Assembly: GCA_045866215.1 (NCBI GenBank)
Contig: AP035880.1
Location: forward strand, 3,658,001-3,722,000
Direction of reading: 5' to 3'
Length of the DNA: 64,000 bases
Source of the DNA: Croceivirga sp009797885
GTDB taxonomy: Bacteria > Bacteroidota > Bacteroidia > Flavobacteriales > Flavobacteriaceae
Shown here in pieces: positions 54,352 through 63,139 of this stretch. Every line of letters begins with the position of its first letter. Position 1 is the first letter of the stretch. The notes under the pieces are model-generated. The model did no database searches, was not told where the DNA came from, and was given only the letters and a program-made list of their open reading frames with translations. A program made the position numbers and the translations under genes.

Positions 54352-54906
54352 ATGAACGAATTTCCAAAAATAGAAACCGAAAGGTTGTTTTTAGGTGAAT
54401 TAAAAGCCGCGGACATTCCTGCTATTGTAAAGCACGCATCAAATAAGAACATATCGGATTTTACCCTCAACCTGCCTTTTCCCTATAGCGAGAAAGATGC
54501 AATTTATTGGATCAATTTGGCGAATCAGGGTTTTAAGGATGGAACGAATATCATATTTGGAATCAAACGTAAAGCCGATAATCAATTTATAGGTGGAATT
54601 GGACTGACCGTAGCGCGAAGATTCAATAGGGCGGAAATTGGCTACTGGATTGCAGAACCCTTTTGGCGGAAAGGTTATGCGACCGAGGCCACTAAATCCA
54701 TCATAAAATATGGATTTGAGCGTCTTGATCTGAATAAATTCACATCGTCCTATTTGGCAAAAAATCCTGCTTCCGGAAAGGTGATGGAAAAGAGTGGGAT
54801 GACAAAGGAAGGTGAACTAAAGGAACACATACGTAAAGCATCGGAATACCATGATTTAATCGTATTTGGACTGACGAAAGAACAATTTGAAAAAACCAAT
54901 GGATAA
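54352..54906 (+). CDS. RimJ/RimL-like GNAT acetyltransferase
   Basis: A 184-residue acetyltransferase. Begins IETERLFLGELKAADIPAIVKH, typical of RimJ/RimL-like proteins; the acetyl-CoA segment is RAEIGYWIAEPFWRKGYATEATKSII near residue 95, followed by AKNPASGKVMEKSGM. This subgroup acetylates ribosomal proteins, amines or drugs. The acceptor here is unknown. Confidence 0.88.
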   Translation: MNEFPKIETERLFLGELKAADIPAIVKHASNKNISDFTLNLPFPYSEKDAIYWINLANQGFKDGTNIIFGIKRKADNQFIGGIGLTVARRFNRAEIGYWIAEPFWRKGYATEATKSIIKYGFERLDLNKFTSSYLAKNPASGKVMEKSGMTKEGELKEHIRKASEYHDLIVFGLTKEQFEKTNG

Positions 54907-54954
54907 AAACCCCAATAAACCGTTTGAATCCGTTTACCCTAATTTATAGATCCA

Positions 54955-55776
54955 ATGATTGAATTGGTACATAAACTTCCCGAGTTGGACGTTAAACTGA
55001 TCGAGCTTCTTGAAAGCTTGGATAAAAGCGACTGGAACCAACAGACCGTTGCGAAACTTTGGACCGTGAAAGATGTTGTGGCCCACTTATTGGATGGGAA
55101 CATCCGTATATTATCAGGGCTTCGGGACGGCCATATGTTTGATACCCCCAAAATAGGTTCCTACCAGGAACTGTTGGACTTTCTCAATCAATTAAACGCA
55201 GATTGGGTCCTGGCCATGAAAAGAGTGAGTCCTGAAATGCTGATAGATTTGCTTAAACACACCGGAAAGCCCTTTTGTGACTACTACGCCTCGTTGGACC
55301 CATATGACAAAGCTGTATTTCCGGTTGCTTGGGCAGGGGAAAGTGAAAGCAAAAACTGGATGCATATCGCAAGGGAATACACGGAAAAGTTTTTGCACCA
55401 ACAACAAATTAGGGATGCGGTTGGAGTGCAGGGCATTATGACCGATGAGTTTTACCTCCCTTTTCTGGATGTTTGTATGTACGCACTGCCACATACGTTT
55501 AGGGAGGTTAAAGCGGATAAAGGGAGTATAGTTCAAATGAACCTTACCGGAGCTGTCCGTGGAGATTGGTACGTGCGCTTTAATGGAAAGAACTGGGAAC
55601 AAATCGAATTGACTCCAGGGTCTGCGGTTGAGGTAGAAGTTTCAATAGATTCCTATGCGGCATGGAAGCTCTTTTCAAAAAGCCTTCGTCCTCATGATTT
55701 ACAGGACAAAATTAGCATTCAGGGAAATCAGGAATTGGGGAAGGTAGCTACCGAAATGGTCTCGTTTATGGCCTAG
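54955..55776 (+). CDS. DinB-like maleylpyruvate isomerase-type protein
   Basis: A 273-residue protein of the DinB/mycothiol-dependent maleylpyruvate isomerase superfamily. The N-terminal metal-binding four-helix bundle contains VKDVVAHLLDGNIRIL and, later, REYTEKFLHQQQIRDAVG, with His and Glu ligands consistent with the DinB metal site. The C-terminal domain is beta-rich (GAVRGDWYVRFNGKNWEQ). Thiol partner and substrate are unknown. It lies after the GNAT gene in the same direction. Confidence 0.82.
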   Translation: MIELVHKLPELDVKLIELLESLDKSDWNQQTVAKLWTVKDVVAHLLDGNIRILSGLRDGHMFDTPKIGSYQELLDFLNQLNADWVLAMKRVSPEMLIDLLKHTGKPFCDYYASLDPYDKAVFPVAWAGESESKNWMHIAREYTEKFLHQQQIRDAVGVQGIMTDEFYLPFLDVCMYALPHTFREVKADKGSIVQMNLTGAVRGDWYVRFNGKNWEQIELTPGSAVEVEVSIDSYAAWKLFSKSLRPHDLQDKISIQGNQELGKVATEMVSFMA

Positions 55777-55929
55777 TACGGCGGATTTTCCGGCTGGAAA
55801 ATCCATACATTATTCCTAAGTTTAGGGCGTAGCTGGAAATCCCGGCTATTTCCAATGTTATAATGGTTAGGGTGTTATACCATCCAAATACCCTAGGCAA
55901 AACGATATGGAGCGTTATTTAATCCAAAA

Positions 55930-56811
55930 ATGAACAATCATAGTACAGGCTGGTTTCGAAAACCATACCCACTTGTTGAATCGGCCAAGGAAAAGCTAGG
56001 TATCGCTGTGGGTTCGGGGATAATTGTTGTTTTCATTTTAATCATAATCAGACCATTTGGAATTGAATCCAGCAAAGAAATGTTTCCCTTTTTGTTGGGT
56101 TTTGGTTTTATCGATTTTATGGTAACGGCGGTGTATCTCTTTTTGTTTCCAATGCTCTTTCCCACAATCATTAAAAGTTCGGACTGGACTACCGGAAAAA
56201 ATGTGCTGAGTATCCTTTGGATTCTTTTCACCATTGCCATTGTAAACTACTTTTATGGCCAACACCTGGGAAAGGAAGCTTATGTGGCCGGCCTCGAATC
56301 CATGGACAATATTACAATGGTATCCTGGATTGTAATCACCTTTTCGGTGGGGGCGATTCCGGTCGTCTTTATACTCTATATTCTCGAAAAGTATCTTTTT
56401 CAAAGAAATAGGAATCGAGCGGCATCCCTTAGCAAGGGAATAAAAAAGCAACGCGACTTAGCGATCGATAAACCGATTGAACTGAAATCAAGTAAGGAGA
56501 CCATCCTGACCATTAGTGCTTCCGATTTGATATGTGTTAAGGCCGAAGGGGGTAATTATGCAACGGTATTTTGGCATGAGGGGTCCTTAGTTAAAAAGGA
56601 AATGATACGGCTTACTTTGGTCGGTTTTCTTGAAAAAACAAGCGACATCCCCACAATTGTTAGATGCCATAAATCCTATATCATTAACCGGAACAAAGTG
56701 GTGTCCTTTCAGGGAAATGCACGTTCCGTTATGATTGTCCTTGATGGTATGGATTTTAAAGTTCCTGCTTCCCGGTCGTTTCCAAAGGAAAAGCTGACCA
56801 AACAGGGCTGA
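55930..56811 (+). CDS. LytTR DNA-binding regulator with four membrane helices
   Basis: A 293-residue one-component regulator. Residues 20-165 hold four membrane helices without a recognisable sensor domain. The C-terminal about 95 residues form a LytTR domain (TISASDLICVKAEGGNYATVFW.., VRCHKSYIINRNKVVSF). Such membrane LytTR proteins are common in Flavobacteria. It lies 130 bp before an acyltransferase gene and may regulate it. Confidence 0.9.
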   Translation: MNNHSTGWFRKPYPLVESAKEKLGIAVGSGIIVVFILIIIRPFGIESSKEMFPFLLGFGFIDFMVTAVYLFLFPMLFPTIIKSSDWTTGKNVLSILWILFTIAIVNYFYGQHLGKEAYVAGLESMDNITMVSWIVITFSVGAIPVVFILYILEKYLFQRNRNRAASLSKGIKKQRDLAIDKPIELKSSKETILTISASDLICVKAEGGNYATVFWHEGSLVKKEMIRLTLVGFLEKTSDIPTIVRCHKSYIINRNKVVSFQGNARSVMIVLDGMDFKVPASRSFPKEKLTKQG

Positions 56812-56941
56812 TCTGCCTTCCCATTTATCCCCATTGCTTTCCCATTGGGATGTCAATGTGTCCCGTACAGCACACAACAGGCCCGTTCATCACGGATTTT
56901 CTACCCGCCCTAATGCTTTGGCTAGTATTGCCAAAAAAAAC

Positions 56942-58084
56942 ATGGGTGAGAGAAGATACGATATGGATTGGATACGGGTAATTGTCTTCGATGTGCTGAT
57001 ATTTTGGCATGTTGGATTGTTTTTTGTGGAGTGGGAAGGTCTCGTGCCATGGGATTTGCCCTTAAAAAACAATGTGCAGGTAAGTTGGTTATTATGGCCC
57101 ATGCTGTTTGTACGCCAATGGAGGCTGCCCATACTTTTTGTGATTTCGGGGATTGGCACGCATTTTTTGCTGTCTTCAAAATCGGGGGGAACATTCCTGA
57201 AGCAACGTTTCATCCGTTTGTTCGTTCCCCTATTGGTTGGGACGCTCATTGTGGTTCCACCGCAAGTATATCTCGAACGCCTTGCTCACGGAACCATTGA
57301 TATTTCATATTTTGACTACTATCCGTCAAACTTTGAAGGTACTTATCCTAAAGGTAATTTTAGTTGGGGACACCTATGGTTCTTGGCCTATCTATTGATC
57401 ATGTCAGTAATGGCACTGCCACTGTTTCTGTTTTTAAGAAAGTATGGGACATCCCTCTTTCGTGTTTTTAGACGGATAATCGAGAGCTTGCCACATGCGC
57501 TATTTCTATTTGTCATTCCATTGATCATTATAGAAATAACCTTGGAGAAGCGGTTTCCCTTAACCATGGCCCTAAAGGATGATTGGTATGCCTTTAACTA
57601 TTATTACGTCTGTTTTTTTGCCGGTTTCTTCTTGGCCAATCTTGGTGACCCGCTCTGGAAAGCCTTTGTGAAGATGAGGTATCCTTCGCTGATAATGGGA
57701 TTGTTGGCGTCCGTTTTGGTGGTTTACATGCTGGCAAAGGGGCAAACCCCTTTATGGGTCCAAGTTTTAAAACCTTTGAACGTTTGGTGTTGGATCCTTG
57801 CTATTTTTGGTTTTAGTTCCAGGTATTTAAACAGGAAAAGCAAGGTGCTGGCCTATAGAAATGTTGCCGTTTATCCTTTTTATATACTTCATTTTACCAT
57901 TACCATTTTTCTTGGATACCAACTTAGGGATTTACCGCTGCATTATGGGCTTAAAATGATACTCATGATTATTGGCACTTTTGGATTTTCATGGCTTCTT
58001 TATGAATATGTGATTAGAAGAATCACATTGCTAAGGCCACTTTTTGGATTAAAAACAAGTAAGGTATCGGCCATAAAAAAGTAG
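56942..58084 (+). CDS. acyltransferase-3 family membrane protein
   Basis: A 380-residue integral membrane protein with about ten helices. The start MGERRYDMDWIRVIVFDVLIFWHVGLFF is typical of the acyltransferase-3 family, with the conserved His-bearing helix 1, and RLFVPLLVGTLI is the second family signature. The frame opens at 56834, but ATG 56942 starts exactly at the family N-terminus. These enzymes O-acylate surface glycans or lipids. The target is unknown, and pairing with a LytTR regulator is frequent in this group. Confidence 0.88.
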   Translation: MGERRYDMDWIRVIVFDVLIFWHVGLFFVEWEGLVPWDLPLKNNVQVSWLLWPMLFVRQWRLPILFVISGIGTHFLLSSKSGGTFLKQRFIRLFVPLLVGTLIVVPPQVYLERLAHGTIDISYFDYYPSNFEGTYPKGNFSWGHLWFLAYLLIMSVMALPLFLFLRKYGTSLFRVFRRIIESLPHALFLFVIPLIIIEITLEKRFPLTMALKDDWYAFNYYYVCFFAGFFLANLGDPLWKAFVKMRYPSLIMGLLASVLVVYMLAKGQTPLWVQVLKPLNVWCWILAIFGFSSRYLNRKSKVLAYRNVAVYPFYILHFTITIFLGYQLRDLPLHYGLKMILMIIGTFGFSWLLYEYVIRRITLLRPLFGLKTSKVSAIKK

Positions 58085-58225
58085 CACGGTGGCATGTATG
58101 GGTATTGGACAGAAGTATTGAAAAATTGACTTCTTGACCTGTATCGATTATAGGGATAAATAAAATAAGGAGGACGATAAAAAATGCAGGAGACTTTTAA
58201 AAACTACATTTCCCTAAGAAGAATA

Positions 58226-58999
58226 TCAAAATTCCCTGATTTTCATATTCCTGAACCAAGCTTCAAAGTACCAGTTTTGAAGGGCTATCCTGCCTTTGGA
58301 AGTTTTGCCAAAATCAGGATTGTCGGCAAAATTACTTTGGGCGACTTTCTGTTTCCAAGCTGGCGAATTGAATTCTTCGGATGCCGTTAGTTTGCCATTG
58401 AGATAAAATTCAATTTTTCCGTTTTGCTGAACTATCCGGGAGGTATTCCATTGTCCGTTGGGTTTGGCCGCTACCTCATTTAGCTGTGGCGATACCCCCC
58501 AAAGGCAGCCTGCGCGTTTTTTTGGCGTTTTGGTGTCCATGTGTGCCGGTTCCAAAAGCTGGTATTCCGGGCCGGTAACATACGTAGCGGCAAATTCCGG
58601 GGATTCCTGAACGTTTATAAAGACACCGCCATTGCCCCTAACCGCCATTTGCCAATCAAAAACCAGTTCATAGTTTTCAAATTCCCTATCTGTTACCAAA
58701 TCCCCAAAAACCTTTGTTTCATCAGTGGCATTACAATAGAGCATGCCATCTTTTACTTCCCAGGCCGATAAATGGGTGGAATCCGGTTTGTTGTATAGGT
58801 GCCATCCATCCAGTGTTTTCCCGTCAAAAAGCAAAGACCAGCCGTGTTCCTTTTCTATTTCATGCAATTGGTTGTGCACTGCGTTTTCCATGGCTGATTT
58901 TTTAGTATGCCATGTTTGGGTTTCCATTTTCTTTTCAGTTCTGCAAGAGGCAATAAACAGTACCACTACAAAAGAAAGACAAAGAGGGTTGCGGCTCAT
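58226..58999 (-). CDS. DUF1080 (3-keto-disaccharide hydrolase-type) lipoprotein
   Basis: A 257-residue lipoprotein with lipobox FIASC (Cys19). After a linker the DUF1080 concanavalin-like fold begins at EHGWSLLFDGKTLDGWHLYN, with YELVFDWQMAVRGNGGVFINV and the closing FRNMKIREF. Family members hydrolyse 3-ketoglycosides or bind sugars. It is encoded alone, between an acyltransferase and purM. Confidence 0.9.
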   Translation of the reverse strand: MSRNPLCLSFVVVLFIASCRTEKKMETQTWHTKKSAMENAVHNQLHEIEKEHGWSLLFDGKTLDGWHLYNKPDSTHLSAWEVKDGMLYCNATDETKVFGDLVTDREFENYELVFDWQMAVRGNGGVFINVQESPEFAATYVTGPEYQLLEPAHMDTKTPKKRAGCLWGVSPQLNEVAAKPNGQWNTSRIVQQNGKIEFYLNGKLTASEEFNSPAWKQKVAQSNFADNPDFGKTSKGRIALQNWYFEAWFRNMKIREF

Positions 59000-59087
59000 G
59001 GTTGTTTAATTTTCTTAAAAATAAGAATTCCAACTATGTCATTCGTCCCACCCACTTCGTTTTTCTATTTTTGCCCAAACTTTGGTT

Positions 59088-60269
59088 ATGTCCCTAGATA
59101 CCAGTAAACGATATGCCCAACGCGGGGTTTCTGCTTCTAAAGAAGATGTCCATAATGCCATTAAGAATGTTGATAAGGGACTTTTTCCAAAAGCCTTTTG
59201 TAAAATCGTACCGGATTATCTCACGGGCAGTGAAGACCACTGCTTGGTGATGCATGCGGATGGGGCAGGGACCAAATCCTCACTGGCCTATATGTATTGG
59301 AAGGAAACCGGTGATTTGGATGTTTGGAAGGGAATAGCCCAGGATGCCCTTATCATGAATGTAGATGACCTTATCTGTGTAGGTGCAACGGATAATATTA
59401 TGTTGTCCTCCACCATTGGTCGGAATAAGAACTTAGTGCCGGGAGCGGTGATTTCGGCATTGATCAATGGTACCGAAGAATTGATTTCAGATCTGGCAAA
59501 CCATGGGATTACCATTCATTCCACAGGAGGGGAAACGGCAGACGTGGGGGATCTGGTCCGCACCATTATTGTGGATTCCACGGTTACTGCCCGAATGAAA
59601 CGTTCCGATGTCATTGACAATGCCAATATAAGGACCGGTGACGTCATTGTTGGTTTGGCGTCATACGGACAGGCAACGTATGAAACCGGATACAATGGGG
59701 GGATGGGAAGTAACGGCTTGACTTCCGCGCGCCATGACGTATTTTCCAAATACCTTGCGAAAAAATATCCGGAGAGTTTTGATGCATCCGTTCCTTCGGA
59801 ACTTGTGTACTCCGGAAACAAAAAACTAACAGACCCCATTGAGGATACCCCCTTGGATGCCGGAAAGTTGGTGCTTTCCCCAACACGGACCTATGCGCCG
59901 ATCGTTAAAAAAATCCTGGAGAAATATAACTCGGAACACATCCACGGTATGGTGCATTGTAGTGGAGGGGCGCAGACCAAAATATTGCATTTCTTGGACC
60001 AGGGCCATGTCATTAAGGACAAGCTTTTTGAGGTTCCGCCCTTGTTCAGGTTAATACAGGAACAATCGGGTACGGATTGGAAGGAAATGTATCAGGTTTT
60101 CAACTGTGGCCACCGCTTGGAATTGTATGTGGATGCCTCCGTAGCGGACGATCTTATTTCCATTTCCAGGTCATTTCAAGTAGATGCGCAGATAGTGGGC
60201 AGGGTGGAAGCATCGGATAAAAAAAGATTGACCATACACAGTGAATTCGGAAACTTCCAGTATCCCTAA
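59088..60269 (+). CDS. purM: phosphoribosylaminoimidazole synthetase (AIRS)
   Basis: PurM closes the imidazole ring in purine synthesis. At 393 residues it is the long Bacteroidota form of AIR synthase-related proteins. Motifs include YAQRGVSASKEDVH, MHADGAGTKSSLA, NVDDLICVGATDNIML, STGGETADVGD (the purine substrate loop) and SYGQATYETGYNGG. ATG 59088 is preferred to the TTG two codons earlier. It is followed by the redox module 54 bp later, which may or may not share its promoter. Confidence 0.93.
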   Translation: MSLDTSKRYAQRGVSASKEDVHNAIKNVDKGLFPKAFCKIVPDYLTGSEDHCLVMHADGAGTKSSLAYMYWKETGDLDVWKGIAQDALIMNVDDLICVGATDNIMLSSTIGRNKNLVPGAVISALINGTEELISDLANHGITIHSTGGETADVGDLVRTIIVDSTVTARMKRSDVIDNANIRTGDVIVGLASYGQATYETGYNGGMGSNGLTSARHDVFSKYLAKKYPESFDASVPSELVYSGNKKLTDPIEDTPLDAGKLVLSPTRTYAPIVKKILEKYNSEHIHGMVHCSGGAQTKILHFLDQGHVIKDKLFEVPPLFRLIQEQSGTDWKEMYQVFNCGHRLELYVDASVADDLISISRSFQVDAQIVGRVEASDKKRLTIHSEFGNFQYP

Positions 60270-60322
60270 TACGAATACCCTTGGAATTGCGTTCTTTTTA
60301 TAACCCCAAAAAAAGAATTGCT

Positions 60323-60754
60323 ATGGAAAGAAAAGAATTTTTGCGCTCCCTGGGAGCAGGCGCGGCTTTTGCCGTTGTATTTCCTTGTTTAGGTGGATGT
60401 TCCTCGGATGGTGAGGATTTGGAAACCTTTCCGGTTCCGGAAGGAGTGGATTTCACTATTGATTTAACCTCGGCCGAGGCTGCACCCTTGGCTACAAATG
60501 GTGGTTTTATAAGACAGAACTTTGTAGTGGTGGCCCGCAATCTGGAAGGGGAATTGGTGGCTGCCAGTCAGATTTGTAGTCACCAACAAACAGAGGAAGT
60601 CCGTTTTATTACGGAAAATGGCGGAATTTTTTTCTGCTCTACCCACGGCTCGCGTTTTGATCAGGACGGAACACCGTTGAATACCATCACCAACAATCCC
60701 TTAAAAGTATTCAACACCGAACTGAACGGGGATATCTTGCGTATTTTTGAATAA
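60323..60754 (+). CDS. Rieske [2Fe-2S] lipoprotein
   Basis: A 143-residue periplasmic protein. ATG 60323 starts a leader with RKEFLRSLGAGAAF, then lipobox LGGC (Cys27); the RK pair is like a Tat leader with one Arg replaced. The Rieske cluster motifs are CSHQQ at about residue 85 and CSTHG about 18 residues later, with the four ligands Cys, His, Cys, His in order. A one-electron carrier at the membrane surface is the obvious role. It is the first gene of a run with thioredoxin-like, ApbE, DUF4266 and DUF3570. Confidence 0.9.
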   Translation: MERKEFLRSLGAGAAFAVVFPCLGGCSSDGEDLETFPVPEGVDFTIDLTSAEAAPLATNGGFIRQNFVVVARNLEGELVAASQICSHQQTEEVRFITENGGIFFCSTHGSRFDQDGTPLNTITNNPLKVFNTELNGDILRIFE

Positions 60755-60772
60755 GCTTTAAGTCTTCACCAA

Positions 60773-61207
60773 ATGAAACGTTGGCTTTGCACTGTGGTTT
60801 TGCTACTTCCGTTATTGGGAATCTCCCAAAATTGGCAACCTGACTTTGATATGGCATTGTCCAAATCTTCCCAGGAAAATAAGCCGGTCATTTTGGTGTT
60901 TTCGGGATCGGATTGGTGTGCACCGTGCATAAAACTGGAAAAAAGCATTTGGCAGTCCGAAGCTTTCAAAGAACATGCTTCAAAAAACTATGTCCTTTAT
61001 AAGGCCGATTTCCCAAAAAAGAAAAAAAACGAGCTTCCCCAGGAATTGTTGGATAGCCATAAGGAATTGGCACAGCAATTTAATCCGAAGGGGTACTTTC
61101 CCTTGGTTTTGGTTTTGGATAAAGATGCCAATGTTTTGGGAACAACGGGATATGAAAGATTTGGCCCCAAAAAGTATATTAAACTCCTAGATTCCTTCCT
61201 TCAATGA
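60773..61207 (+). CDS. periplasmic thioredoxin-like protein
   Basis: A 144-residue exported thioredoxin-fold protein with signal peptide (cleavage after LLGISQ) and active site WCAPC in GSDWCAPCIKLEKSIW near residue 48. The cis-Pro segment GYFPLVLVLDKD is also visible. It overlaps ApbE by four bases. It is likely to keep thiols reduced in the flavin module, which is an inference from the operon. Confidence 0.92.
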   Translation: MKRWLCTVVLLLPLLGISQNWQPDFDMALSKSSQENKPVILVFSGSDWCAPCIKLEKSIWQSEAFKEHASKNYVLYKADFPKKKKNELPQELLDSHKELAQQFNPKGYFPLVLVLDKDANVLGTTGYERFGPKKYIKLLDSFLQ

Positions 61208-62211
61208 AATGGTATGCCCTCCTAGTTGTTTTAATGGTTGGCTTGGGAATGCAGGCCCAGGAGGAAAGGGATATTGTGGTAAAAAGGACATTGCACCTTA
61301 TGGGATCCACTTTTGAGATCAGCGTTGTGGCTCCCACGGAAGAAATAGGCTATATCAATATTGACGAGGCCGTATCCGAAATTAAACGTATTGAGGCCGT
61401 GATCTCCTCTTGGGATAAGAACTCCGAAACTTCTAAAATCAATAGAAATGCTGGAATACAACCGGTTAAGGTAAGCAGGGAGTTATTTCTATTGATTGAG
61501 CGTTCCAAAAAAATATCCGAAATTACCGATGGCGCCTTTGACATTTCCTATGCCTCAATGGACAATATCTGGAAGTATGATGGAACCATGGATAAAATGC
61601 CCACAGCGTCCGATGTAAAAGCCTCAATAGAAAAAATAGGGCACCAAAAAATAATTCTTGACCCGGATGAGCAAACGGTCTTTTTGCAACAGGTAGGAAT
61701 GCGGATTGGTTTTGGGGCCATAGGGAAAGGCTATGCGGCCGATATGGCGAAAGAGCTTTTGATTTCAAAGGGGGTCAAAGGGGGAATTGTAAATGCTTCC
61801 GGGGATTTGACCACATGGGGAACGCGGGAGACCGGTGAAAAATGGATGGTTGGAATTACCAATCCTGTGGAAAAGAATAAGATATACTCATGGTTACCCG
61901 TAGTGGAGTCTTCCGTCGCCACTTCGGGCAATTATGAAAAATACATCGTCTTTAAGGGCGAAAAGTATTCGCATATCATTGACCCAAGAACAGGTTACCC
62001 TACAAAAGGAGTTACCAGCGTTTCCATTTTTTCCAAAAGGGCCGAGCTTTGTGATGCCCTGGCAACCGCCGTTTTCATTATGGGCAGGGATAGTGGAATA
62101 CATTTGATAAATCAGTTGGATGGGGTGGAAGTGGTCCTTGTGGATGGGGAAAATAAAGTCCATAAAAGTGCGGGAATCGTTTTTGATACGAACCAATATG
62201 TAGAAAAATGA
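61204..62211 (+). CDS. apbE: FAD:protein FMN transferase
   Basis: ApbE attaches FMN covalently to Thr/Ser of target proteins, using FAD. The 335-residue exported protein has a signal peptide ending GMQAQ. Motifs: HLMGSTFEISV, INRNAGIQPVKVS, IGFGAIGKGYAADMA, GGIVNASGDLTTWG, and HIIDPRTGYPTKGV, which bind FAD and Mg. It acts in the periplasm. It overlaps both its neighbours by four bases (thioredoxin and DUF4266), a tight operon, so its target is likely encoded alongside. Confidence 0.95.
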   Translation: MKWYALLVVLMVGLGMQAQEERDIVVKRTLHLMGSTFEISVVAPTEEIGYINIDEAVSEIKRIEAVISSWDKNSETSKINRNAGIQPVKVSRELFLLIERSKKISEITDGAFDISYASMDNIWKYDGTMDKMPTASDVKASIEKIGHQKIILDPDEQTVFLQQVGMRIGFGAIGKGYAADMAKELLISKGVKGGIVNASGDLTTWGTRETGEKWMVGITNPVEKNKIYSWLPVVESSVATSGNYEKYIVFKGEKYSHIIDPRTGYPTKGVTSVSIFSKRAELCDALATAVFIMGRDSGIHLINQLDGVEVVLVDGENKVHKSAGIVFDTNQYVEK

Positions 62212-62417
62212 AGGGTGTTTTAGTTTGTTTGGTACTGCTTGCCATGACTACCTCATGTGTGGCGGTTAAAGAGTATGAGAAGATTTATCTGAACGATGAA
62301 GAGATGCAACTTGGCTTCAAAAGCTCCGAGCGTTTTGAAACTACCTTTCAAATTTATCGGGAAGCAGCTTCTGGTGCCAATGGTGGGAAGTCCGGTGGCG
62401 GTTGCGGATGTAACTGA
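62208..62417 (+). CDS. DUF4266 small lipoprotein
   Basis: A 69-residue lipoprotein with lipobox TTSC (Cys17). It contains VAVKEYEKIYLNDEEMQLG and ends with a glycine-cysteine tail, GGKSGGGCGCN, typical of DUF4266. The two terminal Cys could bind a metal or form a disulfide, as an electron-transfer or thioredoxin-linked site. It is coupled to apbE by a four-base overlap. The DUF3570 gene should follow directly, but a 660-bp repeat array lies between. Confidence 0.9.
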   Translation: MKGVLVCLVLLAMTTSCVAVKEYEKIYLNDEEMQLGFKSSERFETTFQIYREAASGANGGKSGGGCGCN

Positions 62418-62419
62418 GA

Positions 62420-63098
62420 CCCAAAGTTTGCTTGCAAACTTTGATGGTCGAAGTTACCCTGAGCGCAGCCGAAGGGTCCTTTGATGGTTTCATGGCCCTG
62501 GCCCAAAGTTTGCTTGCAAACTTTGATGGTCGAAGTTACCCTGAGCGCAGCCGAAGGGTCTTTTAATGGTTTCATGGCCCCGGCCCAAAGTTTGCTTGCA
62601 AACTTTGATGGTCGAAGTTACCCTGAGCGCAGCCGAAGGGTCCTTTGATGGTTTCATGGCCCCGGCCCAAAGTTTGCTTGCAAACTTTGATGGTCGAAGT
62701 TACCCTGAGCGCAGCCGAAGGGTCCTTTGATGGTTTCATGGCCCCGGCCCAAAGTTTGCTTGCAAACTTTGATGGTCGAAGTTACCCTGAGCGCAGCCGA
62801 AGGGTCTTTTAATGGTTTCATGGCCCCGGCCCAAAGTTTGCTTGCAAACTTTGATGGTCGAAGTTACCGTGAGCGCAGCCGAAGGGTCTTTTAATGGTTT
62901 CATGGCCCCGGCCCAAAGTTTGCTTGCAAACTTTGATGGTCGAAGTTACCCTGAGCTTAGCCGAAGGGTCCTTTGATGGTTTTCAAGGGCCCCGGCCCAA
63001 AGTTTGCTTGCAAACTTTGATGGTCGAAGTTACCCTGAGCGCAGGCGAAGGGTCTTTTGAAGGGTTTCAAGGGCCCCGGCCCATAGTTTGCGTTTAAA
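62420..63098. repeat. tandem array of eight 82-84 bp repeats
   Basis: Units start at 62420, 62502, 62584, 62666, 62748, 62830, 62912 and 62996; a degenerate ninth begins at 63080. The first seven periods are 82 bp and the eighth is 84 bp. Each has a hairpin AAAGTTTGC-TT-GCAAACTTT and a second imperfect palindrome containing CCCTGAGCGCAGCCGAAGGG, which resembles a REP-like sequence common in bacteria. The unit length is not a multiple of three and stops occur, so it is not coding. There are no variable spacers, so it is not a CRISPR. Confidence 0.95.
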
Positions 63099-63139
63099 AT
63101 TGCAGTTTGAATCAAATAGAAAACAAGCCGACCAAACCT

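Noticed and set aside
62420..63098. CRISPR-like look and several open frames in the repeat array
   Set aside because: Units are contiguous and near identical with no variable spacers; the 82-bp period breaks any reading frame.
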